Shown here piece after piece: positions 16,837 through 25,469 of a stretch of DNA of 64,000 nucleotides. The translations under genes were made by a program, and so were the position numbers. How positions within the stretch are numbered: position 1 is the stretch's first letter; each line of letters begins with the position of its first letter. The stretch spans positions 186,001 to 250,000 of the forward strand of contig NZ_KI391953.1 of NCBI RefSeq assembly GCF_000185725.2, read 5' to 3'. The notes beneath the pieces were generated by a model. The model had not been told where the DNA came from. It saw only the letters and a program-made list of their open reading frames with translations, and ran no database searches. The stretch comes from Segniliparus rugosus ATCC BAA-974. GTDB lineage: Bacteria > Actinomycetota > Actinomycetes > Mycobacteriales > Mycobacteriaceae.

Positions 16837-18318
16837 ATGCCAATCCGCACCCTGAGAGGGCGCTGCCTCTTGCTGTCTTGCGCCCTCGTTCTTGTCTTCG
16901 GGGCCGCCTCGGCCTCCGCCGCCCCTGAGCCAGGCTCGGACTCGGCGGGCGATCCGTACTTCCCGCAGGACGGCAACGGCGGCTACCGGGTCGCCCACTA
17001 TGACTTGGCGCTGCGGGTCGACCCCGAGTCGAAACAGGTGGACGGGACGATGACGATCACCGCGGTCGCGACCAAGGATCTCAGCTCCTTCAACCTCGAC
17101 TTCGCCGACCTCGGCCCGGTGCGGACGCAGGTGAACGGGAAACCCGCGGCGGCGGCGCACGCGGAGGAGACCGAGCTGGTGGTCACCCCGGACCGCCCGC
17201 TGCCGAGCGGCAAGCCGTTCACCGCGACGGTGGCGTATTCCTTCAACGAGCAGGAGCAAGCGGACGCGCTGGGAAGGCCGGAGCTGCCGGGCTGGGTGCG
17301 GACCACCAGCGGCGGGGTCGCGAAGTTCGGCGAACCGGGCGGGGCCGAGTACTGGTTCCCGTCGAACAACACCCCCGGCAACAAGGCCTCGTTCAAACTG
17401 ACCCTCACGGTGCCCGAAGGCTGGATCGGGCTCGGCGGCGGGAAGGAAACCCCCGCCGTGACCAAGGACGGCTGGACCACCTCGGTGTGGGACGAGCCGA
17501 ACCCGGTGGCGATGTACCTCGTGCCGCTCGCGGTGGACCATTTCGACGTGCGCCGCTACGCCCTGCCCGCCGGACAGCCCGTTGTGGTCGCGCTCAACCC
17601 GGACCAGCCGGACTACGTCCGCGCGGCAGCGGACCGGTACCCGGAGGTCATGGCGTTCCTCCAGGAGAAGCTCGGGCCGTATCCGCATTCCGGGGCGGGC
17701 GGGATCTTCATCGACCCAGGTCCGGGGAATCAGAATTTCGGCGGGGCGTTGGAGACGCAGACCCGGCCGACGTACGTCTCGAACTGGAAGGACGTCGACG
17801 GGGAGATCAGCGTGATCGTCCACGAGAACGCCCACGAGTGGTACGGCGACTCGGTCTCGGTGCGCCAATGGCGGGACATCTGCTTGAACGAATGCTTCGC
17901 CTCGTACCTGCAGTGGATGTGGGAGGAGGCGAAAGAGGGCCAGGACCTCGATCAGAAGTACCGGGACCGGGTGCGAGAGCGGTGGGACGACGAGGATTAT
18001 TGGGGCCATCTGCTCACGGACATGTGCGACGGCAAAGAGGAGTGCGACGCGGGCGACGTCATGAACGGGCAGGGCGTCTACGACAAGGGGCAGCTCGCCC
18101 TGCACGCCTTGCGCAGGCTCATCGGGGACAAAGCGTTCGGCGAGATCCTGCGCGGTTGGCCGGTGCGGCACAGCTTCGGCAACGCGTCCTGGACAGAATT
18201 CGAGCAGTACGTGCAGCAGGCGACGAGAAAAGACCTCGGCGCGTTCTTCCATGCCTGGTTCCACAGCGGCGACCGCCCGGCTGACGAGTATTTGTTCCCC
18301 GGCTCCCTGGCGCAGTGA
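16837..18318 (+). CDS. secreted M1-family zinc aminopeptidase
   Basis: A signal peptide covers about residues 1-28 (LLLSCALVLVFGAASASA). The catalytic zinc site is H329-E330-N-A-H333 with the third ligand E352 in NECFASY, the spacing expected of the gluzincin M1 family. LETQTRPTY near residue 307 resembles the M1 substrate-recognition loop. At 493 residues it is shorter than cytosolic PepN and probably lacks the large C-terminal helical domain, like other secreted actinobacterial M1 enzymes. ATG 16837 follows TAGGCT at 16825-16830 with a six-base spacer. It likely trims peptides outside the membrane. Confidence 0.9.
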   Translation: MPIRTLRGRCLLLSCALVLVFGAASASAAPEPGSDSAGDPYFPQDGNGGYRVAHYDLALRVDPESKQVDGTMTITAVATKDLSSFNLDFADLGPVRTQVNGKPAAAAHAEETELVVTPDRPLPSGKPFTATVAYSFNEQEQADALGRPELPGWVRTTSGGVAKFGEPGGAEYWFPSNNTPGNKASFKLTLTVPEGWIGLGGGKETPAVTKDGWTTSVWDEPNPVAMYLVPLAVDHFDVRRYALPAGQPVVVALNPDQPDYVRAAADRYPEVMAFLQEKLGPYPHSGAGGIFIDPGPGNQNFGGALETQTRPTYVSNWKDVDGEISVIVHENAHEWYGDSVSVRQWRDICLNECFASYLQWMWEEAKEGQDLDQKYRDRVRERWDDEDYWGHLLTDMCDGKEECDAGDVMNGQGVYDKGQLALHALRRLIGDKAFGEILRGWPVRHSFGNASWTEFEQYVQQATRKDLGAFFHAWFHSGDRPADEYLFPGSLAQ

Positions 18319-18365
18319 TGTTCCGAGAGGCGGATTTTGTCGGCGGAGTTCTTTAGGCTGGTGTC

Positions 18366-19136
18366 ATGACGAGCACCGACGACCGCAGTCTCGCCAAAGT
18401 GGCGGCTTTGCTGCGCCAGGCCGAGGGCACGGACAACGCGCACGAGGCGGAGGCGTTCCTCGCCGCCGCGCAACGTCTTGCGACAGCCGCCTCCATCGAC
18501 CTCGCCCTCGCCCGCGCGCACAGCTCGGATAAGGCCAAACGCGCCTCGCCAGTGCAGCGGACGGTGTCGATAGGCGAGCGCGGAGCGAGGGGGCTTCGCA
18601 CCTACGTGGCGCTGTTCAGCAACATCGGACTGGCGAACCAGGTGAAATGCGATGTCTCGCACGACTCCACCTATGTGCTCGTGTACGGCTTCGCCGAGGA
18701 CGTCGACGCGACCGAGGCGCTGTACGCGAGCCTGGTGGTGCAGATGGCGAAGTCCTGCGAGGCGTATTTGGCCTCCGGCGCGCACCATCCGACCCCGAAG
18801 ATCACCGCGCGGCTCAATTTCCAGCTCGCCTTCGCCGGGCGGATCGGGGCCCGCCTGATGGAGGCCCGCGCGGAGGCGGAGCGGCAGGCTCGCCAAGACG
18901 AGCGGGGCCGGAGCCGGCGCGAGGCGGGCTCCACCGAGCTCGTGCTGCGCGGCAAGGAGCTCGAACTCGTGGATTTCTACCGGAAGACCTCGAAAGCGCG
19001 AGGCAGCTGGCGGGCGGTGAGCTCGGGCAACGCTTGGTGCGCGCGTTCGCAGCGCGCGGGGGATAAGGCCGGGGCGAACGCGCGGATCGGGGCGCAGTCC
19101 GCGTTCGCGGGCTCCCGCCGCGCCCTCGGCAGGTGA
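18366..19136 (+). CDS. DUF2786 domain protein
   Basis: The first 40 residues (LAKVAALLRQAEGTDNAHEAEAF) match DUF2786, and a conserved central region follows. The 256-residue protein is rich in Arg near its C-terminus. Function is unknown. TAGGCT at 18354-18359, six bases before the ATG, indicates leaderless expression. It is first in a three-gene operon: its stop overlaps the next start by four bases (GTGA). Homologues commonly sit beside the TIGR04338 metallohydrolase as here. Confidence 0.85.
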   Translation: MTSTDDRSLAKVAALLRQAEGTDNAHEAEAFLAAAQRLATAASIDLALARAHSSDKAKRASPVQRTVSIGERGARGLRTYVALFSNIGLANQVKCDVSHDSTYVLVYGFAEDVDATEALYASLVVQMAKSCEAYLASGAHHPTPKITARLNFQLAFAGRIGARLMEARAEAERQARQDERGRSRREAGSTELVLRGKELELVDFYRKTSKARGSWRAVSSGNAWCARSQRAGDKAGANARIGAQSAFAGSRRALGR

Positions 19137-19627
19137 CGGGCCGGGACAGCGGGCGCGCCCGCGTCTACGCCGCGCAGCAGCTCGTCCACGCGGTTTTCGA
19201 CAACGCCGAGCGAGGCGGCTCGCGCGAGGTGACGTTTTTCGGGGCGAGGCTGACCCTTCCCCCGGAGGCGAAGTTCGCCTCTATCGAGTCGTTGCAGCGG
19301 TACGTCGACCAGGTGCTCGCGCTGCCGTCGGTCCGGGCTCGGTGGCCCCTGCGGGGCGGGACGGTCGCGGTGCGCAGGCGCAAGGGCGACCGCGCCGCCC
19401 ATTACGAGCGGGTCGGCGGAGCCGGGGTGATCGCGGTGCCGGACGGCCGATGGGCGATGCGCGAGCTGGTGGTCCTGCATGAGCTCGCGCACCACATCGA
19501 CGCGGGCGAAGGCGGCGCGCACGGCGCGGAATTCCAGGAGACATACGCGGAGCTGGCCGGTATGGTCATGGGGGTAGAAGCCGCGCATCTGCTGCGCGTG
19601 TCGTTCGCGAGGGAAGAGGCAGGATGA
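19133..19627 (+). CDS. TIGR04338-family putative metallohydrolase
   Basis: The 164-residue protein has the zinc motif H116-E117-L-A-H120 inside VVLHELAHHIDAGEG, with EFQETYAEL downstream offering a possible third ligand. Proteins of this family are known only as predicted zinc hydrolases of actinobacteria. Start GTG overlaps the DUF2786 stop and its own stop overlaps the GNAT start, so the three are translationally coupled. Confidence 0.85.
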   Translation: MTGRDSGRARVYAAQQLVHAVFDNAERGGSREVTFFGARLTLPPEAKFASIESLQRYVDQVLALPSVRARWPLRGGTVAVRRRKGDRAAHYERVGGAGVIAVPDGRWAMRELVVLHELAHHIDAGEGGAHGAEFQETYAELAGMVMGVEAAHLLRVSFAREEAG

Positions 19628-20274
19628 GGCAGGCCGTGTTGGCCGGCGACGGTGTGTGGCTTTCCGCCCCGACCGTTGCCGACGTCCCGGCAATCGCCCG
19701 ATGCTGCCAGGAGCCGGGCCTGGCCGAGATGACCTCGGCGATCCCCATCCCTTTCGCCGAGGCCGACGCGCGCCATTTCATCACCGAGACAGTCGAACCG
19801 GAATGGGCTCGGGGCACCGCCGCGAGCTGGGCGGTTCGTCTCAGCCTGGCGGGCGAGGCCGTTGGCATGGTCGGCTTGAACGGCTGCGGCACGTACCTGC
19901 CCCCGGTCGAGCCCAGGCACGGACGCGACGGTGGTTTCGTCTTCGACCACGCGGAATTGGGCTACTGGCTCTCCGCGCGGGCCCGCTCGCGCGGGATTAT
20001 GACCGAGGCGGCCCGGCTCGTCTGCGGTTTCGGCTTCGAGAAGCTGCATGTGCGCGGCATCCGCTGGCGGGCGCTCGTCGGCAATGTCCCCTCCGCCCGC
20101 GTCGCCCGTCGCCTCGGATTCCGCTTCGACGGGGTCGAGGTCTTCGACGATTGGCGGGGACGGGACGTGGATGTGTGGGCCGCGAGCCTTGGTTCGGGCG
20201 AACTGCGCGTCTCGGACGAGGATCCGTTGCCCGATCAGTGGCCGAGCGAAGTGGCGGCGGGCGTCAGGCCGTGA
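19624..20274 (+). CDS. GNAT-family (RimJ/RimL-like) N-acetyltransferase
   Basis: The 216-residue protein has the acetyl-CoA fold pattern of RimJ/RimL enzymes: ELGYWLSARARSRGIMTEA near residue 115 (the Q/RxxGxG/A-like loop is in SRGIMT) and NVPSARVARRLGF near residue 155. It is third in the DUF2786 operon through an ATGA overlap. Acceptor substrate is unknown. It overlaps the convergent amidase gene by 11 bases. Confidence 0.88.
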   Translation: MRQAVLAGDGVWLSAPTVADVPAIARCCQEPGLAEMTSAIPIPFAEADARHFITETVEPEWARGTAASWAVRLSLAGEAVGMVGLNGCGTYLPPVEPRHGRDGGFVFDHAELGYWLSARARSRGIMTEAARLVCGFGFEKLHVRGIRWRALVGNVPSARVARRLGFRFDGVEVFDDWRGRDVDVWAASLGSGELRVSDEDPLPDQWPSEVAAGVRP

Positions 20275-21766
20275 TCTTCGGGAACGGGCGGGCCTCCTCG
20301 ACCGCGTACGCGAGTTCGAGGAGCCGTCGCTCCTGCCCGTAGGGCGCGGAGAGCATCACGCTCGTCGGCACGCCTTCCAGCGAGAGCCCGCAAGGAAGCG
20401 ACACCGCTGGGTTCCCCTCGACATTGGCCAGCGGAGTGAAAGCGACGAGCGAGATGAGCCGTTCGATGAGGGTTTCGTAGGGCACAGTGGGCGAGAGCCA
20501 GCCGATCTCGGGCGGGACGGCGTTGAGCACCGGGGTGAGCAGCACGTCATGCATGCGCCACGCGCCCCGCGCCGGAAGGCGGTGGGCTCCCGCGAGCGCC
20601 CCGAGCCGCAGGCAGGCGAGCGTCTGTTTGCGCTTGTCCCGCTGGAAGCTCCCGGCGAGCCCGTAGAGGAGGTCGTCGTACCGGTCCGCCGCGTATCCGT
20701 ACATCCGGGGGGCGAGCACGGCCATCGACCACGCGAGGAATTGCCAGTACGCCAAAAAGCTGTCGTGGAACCATTCGCCGACCGGCAACACCGTCTCCTC
20801 GACCTGGTGGCCGAGCGCGGCGAGCAGCTCAGCTGTCTGCTCGACCGCCGCTTTGGCCTGCGCATCGGCGGACGGGATTCCGGGCAAAGAGTCGTAGCAC
20901 ACGCCGATTCGCAATGTGACGGCCCCAGGGCCTTCGACGAGACCGATCAGGGGCAGGTTGCGGGAGCGGTCTTTGCTCGGCGTCCAACGCTCGGCCTCGG
21001 CGAAATAGCGCGCGGTGTCGCGGACAGACCGGGTGACCACCCCGTCCGCCACCACTTTGATCGGGGCTTGCGCGTGGAACCGCGAAAGCTGCATGCGCCC
21101 ACGGGTCGGCTTGAGCCCGACGAGTCCGCAGCAGGCGGCGGGGATGCGGATCGAGCCGCCGCCGTCGTTCGCATGCGCGATCGGAACCACTCCCGCCGAG
21201 GTCAGCGCGGCAGCCCCGCCTGAGGAGCCGCCCGCGATCCGGGCAAGGTTCCACGGGTTGCGAGTCGGCGCGGTGGGCTGGCCGGTGTCCGGGTCCGGCC
21301 TGCGCTCGGTGGTGCCGTGCAGTCCGAATTCGGGAAGCGTGGTTTTGCCGAGCAGCCCGAACCCCTGCCCAAGGTATTGCTGGACGTTCTTGTCGTCCGC
21401 CTTCGCGGGCCCGGCCGGCGTGGCGTAGCTGCCGTGCCTTGTGGGCAGGCCCGCCACATCGCTGTTGTCCTTGACCAGGCCGGGGACGCCCGCGAAATAC
21501 GGCAGCGGGATGTTCGTGCTGGGGGAGCGCAGCTCCCGGTCGGCCCGGTCCGCGTCGGCGAGGAGCCGGTCCGCTGTGGCGAGGACAATGCCGTTGAGCT
21601 CGGGGTTCGCCTTCTCCAGGCGGGCGATTGCGGCTTCGGCGAGCTCGCGGGCGCTGACTTTGCCGCTCCGGAACAAGCCTGCGAGCGCCACGCCGTCGTG
21701 GTCGCCGAGCGCGTCGTCGCCGAAGGCGTGGACGCGCTGGCAGGCGAGGGGGTCGGTGAGGGTCAT
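20264..21766 (-). CDS. amidase signature family hydrolase
   Basis: The 500-residue enzyme has the Ser-cisSer-Lys triad: K99 in PGLVKDNSD, S181 in AGGSSGG and S205 in GGGSIRIPA, with the usual 24-residue spacing between the serines. These enzymes hydrolyse amides of varied substrates. I start at MTLTDP (21766), which has GGGAGC upstream, rather than at the ATG 42 bases earlier. A GatA role is unlikely because no gatB/gatC genes are near. Substrate is not predictable. Confidence 0.9.
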   Translation of the reverse strand: MTLTDPLACQRVHAFGDDALGDHDGVALAGLFRSGKVSARELAEAAIARLEKANPELNGIVLATADRLLADADRADRELRSPSTNIPLPYFAGVPGLVKDNSDVAGLPTRHGSYATPAGPAKADDKNVQQYLGQGFGLLGKTTLPEFGLHGTTERRPDPDTGQPTAPTRNPWNLARIAGGSSGGAAALTSAGVVPIAHANDGGGSIRIPAACCGLVGLKPTRGRMQLSRFHAQAPIKVVADGVVTRSVRDTARYFAEAERWTPSKDRSRNLPLIGLVEGPGAVTLRIGVCYDSLPGIPSADAQAKAAVEQTAELLAALGHQVEETVLPVGEWFHDSFLAYWQFLAWSMAVLAPRMYGYAADRYDDLLYGLAGSFQRDKRKQTLACLRLGALAGAHRLPARGAWRMHDVLLTPVLNAVPPEIGWLSPTVPYETLIERLISLVAFTPLANVEGNPAVSLPCGLSLEGVPTSVMLSAPYGQERRLLELAYAVEEARPFPKITA

Positions 21767-21892
21767 CGTCGCTCCCGGTTTTCGTGTCTTCCTTGCGGTA
21801 TTCGTCAACTCTAATGGATTTATATTCGTCGGCTTTCTCGGTTCCTCCCCGATTTTGCGGGAAAAGCCAAGGAAATGGCCGCTCTTTCTCCG

Positions 21893-21988
21893 ATAAGGCT
21901 ACCCAAAATAAGGTCTGACTTATTTCAGAAAAGGCTACCCTTAGTTAGGATGAGCTTTGATGACAAACGCTTTGACCTGCGCTAAGGT
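21893..21988 (+). promoter_or_regulatory. ferritin promoter with candidate iron-regulator boxes
   Basis: The -35/-10 pair is ATGACA (21960-21965) and TAAGGT (21983-21988) with a 17-base spacer. Upstream are two direct copies of AAGGCTACCC at 21895-21904 and 21931-21940; the second extends to AAGGCTACCCTTA. This resembles the right half of the IdeR/DtxR iron box (AGGCTAACCTAA). Between them AAATAAG-n6-CTTATTT (21906-21925) forms an inverted repeat. In M. tuberculosis IdeR activates bfrB from upstream boxes, and this placement would suit activation. Confidence 0.6.
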
Positions 21989-21995
21989 TGCTTTC

Positions 21996-22541
21996 ATGAG
22001 CGAGCACGACACCTCACGATCGAAATTCAACGCGTTGCTGAACGAGCAAATCCATAACGAATTCACGTCCTCGCATCAATATGTCGCTATCGCGGTATAT
22101 TACGACGACCTCGATTTGCCGCAGCTCGCGAAATTCTTTTATCGGCAAGCCCTCGAAGAGCGTAACCACGCGCTGGCTTCGGCGAAGTACCTCATCGACC
22201 GCGACGTGCACGTGGAGCTCGGCGGCGTCCCGGCGGTCAAGTCCGACTTCGAGAACTTCCTCGAGCCGATCGAGCTGTTGCTGGCGACGGAGAAAGAGGT
22301 CACCGAGCAGTGGGACCGGCTTTTCCGCACCGCGCGGGACGAGCACGACTCGCTCGGCGAGCAGTTCACCCACTGGTTCCTCAAGGAGCAGGTCGAGGAA
22401 GTCGCCACCGCGACCACGCTGCTGCGCATCGCGAAGCGGGCCAAGGACAACTGGTTCGACGTCGAGGAGTGGGTCGCCCGCGAGCTGAGCGACCTCGGCC
22501 GCTCGGACGACCATCCCCCGGTGGCGGGCGGCGCGCTCTAA
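21996..22541 (+). CDS. bfrB: ferritin (BfrB-like iron storage)
   Basis: The 181-residue four-helix protein has NEQIHNEFTSSHQYVAIAVYY, with the first ferroxidase Glu, then LEERNHA and the HWFLKEQVEEV segment of helix D. It lacks a haem-binding Met and is a non-haem ferritin like mycobacterial BfrB. It stores iron as ferric mineral in the cytoplasm. The ATG at 21996 lies seven bases after the TAAGGT -10, and an upstream in-frame ATG at 21957 would overlap the promoter. A strong hairpin follows the gene. Confidence 0.95.
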   Translation: MSEHDTSRSKFNALLNEQIHNEFTSSHQYVAIAVYYDDLDLPQLAKFFYRQALEERNHALASAKYLIDRDVHVELGGVPAVKSDFENFLEPIELLLATEKEVTEQWDRLFRTARDEHDSLGEQFTHWFLKEQVEEVATATTLLRIAKRAKDNWFDVEEWVARELSDLGRSDDHPPVAGGAL

Positions 22542-22556
22542 CCCGCTCGCTCACCA

Positions 22557-22600
22557 ACGCGTCGAAGGCCCCCGACCTCGGTCGGGGGCCTTCGACGCGT
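22557..22600. terminator. bidirectional terminator hairpin
   Basis: A perfect 20-bp stem (ACGCGTCGAAGG... paired with ...CCTTCGACGCGT) closes a four-base CTCG loop between convergent bfrB and the glycerophosphodiesterase gene. It has only a short T-rich run to the right, as is common for actinobacterial terminators. Confidence 0.9.
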
Positions 22601-22611
22601 CTCGGTTCCTT

Positions 22612-23379
22612 TTACCGCGCGGCGAGCAACGCTTTAGCGCGCTGCGGCCAGTTCGTCGCGATCCAGCGCACGCCAAGCTCGTCGCAGAATTGGGCGTCGG
22701 CGGCTTCGTCCACAGTCCAGCAGTACACCGGCTTGCCGCGCTCGGCGGCCTTCTGCACCAGCTCCGGGGCGGCGCGCAGCAGCCTGACGGAGGGGCCGAG
22801 GATGTCGGACGCGGCGAGGTCCGCGCCGAAGCCGAGCAATTGGCGGGTCGATTCGGCCAAGTACACCCGGGGCACTCCCGGCGCGGACCGGGACATGCGG
22901 CGCATGGCGAGCGCGGAGAACGACATCACGACGACCGGGGGGCGCGCCGGGTCGGAGCAGTGGAGGAGCCCGAACCTGGCCAATGCCCGGACCAGCGCGC
23001 GTTCGAGCCCGCCGGATTGGCGGACCGGATGCTTGGTCTCGATGAACAAAGTGACCGGGCGCGAGGCGTACGAGCACGCGAGGCCGAGGAGCGTGTCGAG
23101 CGTGAGGAGTTTGGCGGGCTCGCCGCTTTCGTGCCAACTTCCGTAGTCGAGCTGGTCGAGCTGGCTGAAAGTGGACGTGCTCACCACGAGGCCGCCGGAA
23201 CTTGTCCTGGCCGTCGTCCTATCGTGCACGCAGACGAGCGTGCCGTCTGCGGTGAGCCGGACGTCGCACTCCAATCCGTCCGCGCCCTGTTCGAGCGCGA
23301 GTTCGTACGCGGCCAAAGTGTGCTCGGGGCGTTCTGCGGACGCGCCCCGATGCGCGACGACCTCGGGCGCGGGGCTCAC
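22612..23379 (-). CDS. glycerophosphodiester phosphodiesterase
   Basis: The 255-residue TIM-barrel enzyme splits glycerophosphodiesters to glycerol-3-phosphate and an alcohol. Catalytic residues visible are H10-R11, E37 and D39 in LECDV and H52-D53. I choose GTG at 23379, which overlaps the stop of the upstream DUF4328 gene in GTGA; a longer N-terminus is open but would overlap that gene more. No signal peptide is seen with this start. It is last in the sppA-DUF4328-glpQ operon. Confidence 0.9.
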   Translation of the reverse strand: MSPAPEVVAHRGASAERPEHTLAAYELALEQGADGLECDVRLTADGTLVCVHDRTTARTSSGGLVVSTSTFSQLDQLDYGSWHESGEPAKLLTLDTLLGLACSYASRPVTLFIETKHPVRQSGGLERALVRALARFGLLHCSDPARPPVVVMSFSALAMRRMSRSAPGVPRVYLAESTRQLLGFGADLAASDILGPSVRLLRAAPELVQKAAERGKPVYCWTVDEAADAQFCDELGVRWIATNWPQRAKALLAAR

Positions 23380-24401
23380 GCGGAAGCCAGTTCGGGCGTC
23401 CTCGCCGCATCGGTGGCGATGACCCATCGGACCGGTTTATCGGCCCTGTCCGGGGAGTTGGGGTGTTTGCTCGCGTCAATCGCGCTGATGAGTCTGCGGG
23501 TCCGAATCGTCAGCAACAGGAGGACGACGCCGAGCGCCGCCCCGAGGAAGAGCGCTTCGGTGCGGGCTTGGACGGAGCTGTTCAAAGTCCAAAGGGCATA
23601 GCTGAGCGCCGCCAGGTGCCCGCCCGCCCACCACAGCCACCAGGACCGCAAGGCGGGCTGCCAGCTGCGCCTGCCCCTGCGCTCGTGCTCGTCGAGCAGT
23701 TCTTTGAGCAGCACGCCGAGCGCGACGAGGTTGACCAGCGGCACGAGGGCGAGGAGCAGGATCTCCCACCAGCGACGAGGGTCGGCGCGATGGTTCGCGG
23801 CGTAGGCGAGGTCGCGCTCCAGCCACAACCACCAGGCGAGCGCGGCCGCCACAGCGATGATCAAGACGAGCGAGAGCCAGAACACGACGCTCAGGAAGCT
23901 GCCGGAGACCGCGACGAGCGCGGCGGGCAGCAGGTGCCCCCTGCCGTAGAAGGCGAGGCCGTAGCGGAACGCCTCGGCGAACGCGAACAGGCCGAGGAAG
24001 GTGGTGAGCGTGGAAAGCGCGATTTCGATGAGCGCGGTCCGAAGCGGCTTTTCCTGATCGGCGGCGGGCTCCGCGGAGGCGAGCGGGAAGTGCTGGACTA
24101 ACCCCCAGCGCGGCGGGGACGCGTACCGGGGAGTCGGCGACGGTGGCCGGGACGGCCTGGGACGGGGAGGTATCGCGCTCGGCGGGCGGGACGCGTGCCA
24201 GCGGTAGCCGGGGGGGAGGACGGGGATGCGCGGGTTCGGGCCGTGGTTGGGCCGAGTGGGAGGCCGGTCCGAGGGAGCGGGCTGCGGCGAACTCGGCCAA
24301 TGCCCAGGCTGTCCGGACAGTCCTGGCAGATGCGGGCGGCTCGGGCCGGGCGGGCCGCCCTCGTGCGGGCCGGGAATGCCTCCCGCTTGCGGGAAGGTCA
24401 T
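23376..24401 (-). CDS. DUF4328 membrane protein with Pro-rich N-terminus
   Basis: The 341-residue protein has a cytoplasmic-looking Pro/Gly/Arg-rich first 115 residues, then six or so hydrophobic helices with the DUF4328 pattern (WWLWLERDLAYAANHRADPRRW and WWLWWAGG). Function is unknown. Its ATG overlaps the sppA stop (ATGA), and its stop overlaps the GlpQ start, so the three genes form one operon. The proline-rich tail may bind partners. Confidence 0.85.
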   Translation of the reverse strand: MTFPQAGGIPGPHEGGPPGPSRPHLPGLSGQPGHWPSSPQPAPSDRPPTRPNHGPNPRIPVLPPGYRWHASRPPSAIPPRPRPSRPPSPTPRYASPPRWGLVQHFPLASAEPAADQEKPLRTALIEIALSTLTTFLGLFAFAEAFRYGLAFYGRGHLLPAALVAVSGSFLSVVFWLSLVLIIAVAAALAWWLWLERDLAYAANHRADPRRWWEILLLALVPLVNLVALGVLLKELLDEHERRGRRSWQPALRSWWLWWAGGHLAALSYALWTLNSSVQARTEALFLGAALGVVLLLLTIRTRRLISAIDASKHPNSPDRADKPVRWVIATDAARTPELASA

Positions 24402-25333
24402 AGCCCGAACCGCGACCACATGGCTCGGCGCTCGACGGAGGAGACCGCCCCTTCCATGACGCGCAGCGCGATGTCCTCGACGGAAGCGGCGAGGCCGAGG
24501 CGTTGGAGGATCTGCTGCTTCGGCTTGATCTCGTACGGCTTCGCGTCGGGGAAGCGCTCGGCGAGGACCCCGCGCAGGCTGCCGACCGCGTCCGCGATGC
24601 CGAGTTCGACGGCGCGCCTGCCGATCCACACGTCCGCGTTGAACAACTCCTCGTCCGTTCCGGACAGCTTGTCGCCCCGGCGCTCTTTGACCCAGTCGAT
24701 GAAGACCTTGTGGATATCGGTCTGAATGCCGGTCAACCACGCGATGTCCTCAGGCTTCTCCGGCATGAACGGGTCAAGGCGGGCCTTGTTCAACCCCGCT
24801 GTGTGCACGCGGCGCTCCAGCCCGAGCTTCTCGATCGCGTCGGTGAGCCCGAACGAGGAGGACACGACGCCGATGGAGCCGATCGCGGTGCCGGAGGAAA
24901 CGAAGATCTCGTCCGCCGCGCAGGCCAGCCAGTAACCGCCAGAGGCCGCCACGTCCTCGCAGAAGGCGAGGACGGGTTTCTCGTGCTTCGCGGACAGCTG
25001 CCGGATGCGGTCGCCGATGAGGGCGGACTGGGCGGGCGAGCCGCCGGGCGAGTTGATGATCAGCGCGACGGCGACCGCGTTCGGCACGCGGAACGCCTCG
25101 GCGAGCGGCGCCTCCAAGTTCTGCGCGTTCAACGCCCCGCGTCCGAACGGCCCGCCGCCCGAGCGGATGACGCCGTCGAGCCGCACGACGCTGACGATCT
25201 TCCCGCCGACCTTCTTGCGCGACGAGAGCAGGCCGCCGCCGAAGGGCAGTCTGCCCTCAAATGCCTGCGGGCTGGAAACCCCCAGCCCAGGTATGCCGAT
25301 TCCCGCCTGCGTCCAGTCGAACATCTTCGCCAT
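24398..25333 (-). CDS. sppA: S49-family signal peptide peptidase / protease IV-like
   Basis: The 311-residue protease has NSPGGSPAQSALIGDRIRQL, EDVAASGGYWLACAADEIF, the probable catalytic Ser in GTAIGSIGV and the probable catalytic Lys in LNKARLDPF, giving the Ser-Lys dyad of S49 peptidases. These enzymes clear cleaved signal peptides at the membrane. No clear membrane anchor is present from MAKMFDW, the start chosen because AAGGGCGG lies upstream. It heads a three-gene operon. Confidence 0.9.
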   Translation of the reverse strand: MAKMFDWTQAGIGIPGLGVSSPQAFEGRLPFGGGLLSSRKKVGGKIVSVVRLDGVIRSGGGPFGRGALNAQNLEAPLAEAFRVPNAVAVALIINSPGGSPAQSALIGDRIRQLSAKHEKPVLAFCEDVAASGGYWLACAADEIFVSSGTAIGSIGVVSSSFGLTDAIEKLGLERRVHTAGLNKARLDPFMPEKPEDIAWLTGIQTDIHKVFIDWVKERRGDKLSGTDEELFNADVWIGRRAVELGIADAVGSLRGVLAERFPDAKPYEIKPKQQILQRLGLAASVEDIALRVMEGAVSSVERRAMWSRFGL

Positions 25334-25469
25334 GCTAGCCGCCCTTTCTCGTATAACGCCTAGTATAGCGATCAGCACTCGCAACATGTCTGCCAGCATA
25401 CAACATTTCGCCGACAGCGTATAGAACAGATGTTCTGCACGGCTGCTCTCGCCGTGCTAGGCTGGCGAA

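Noticed and set aside
16483-18264. 593-codon minus-strand open frame
   Set aside because: It overlaps the M1 peptidase gene antisense; its apparent internal repeat is only the 40-bp sixA duplication read in another frame.
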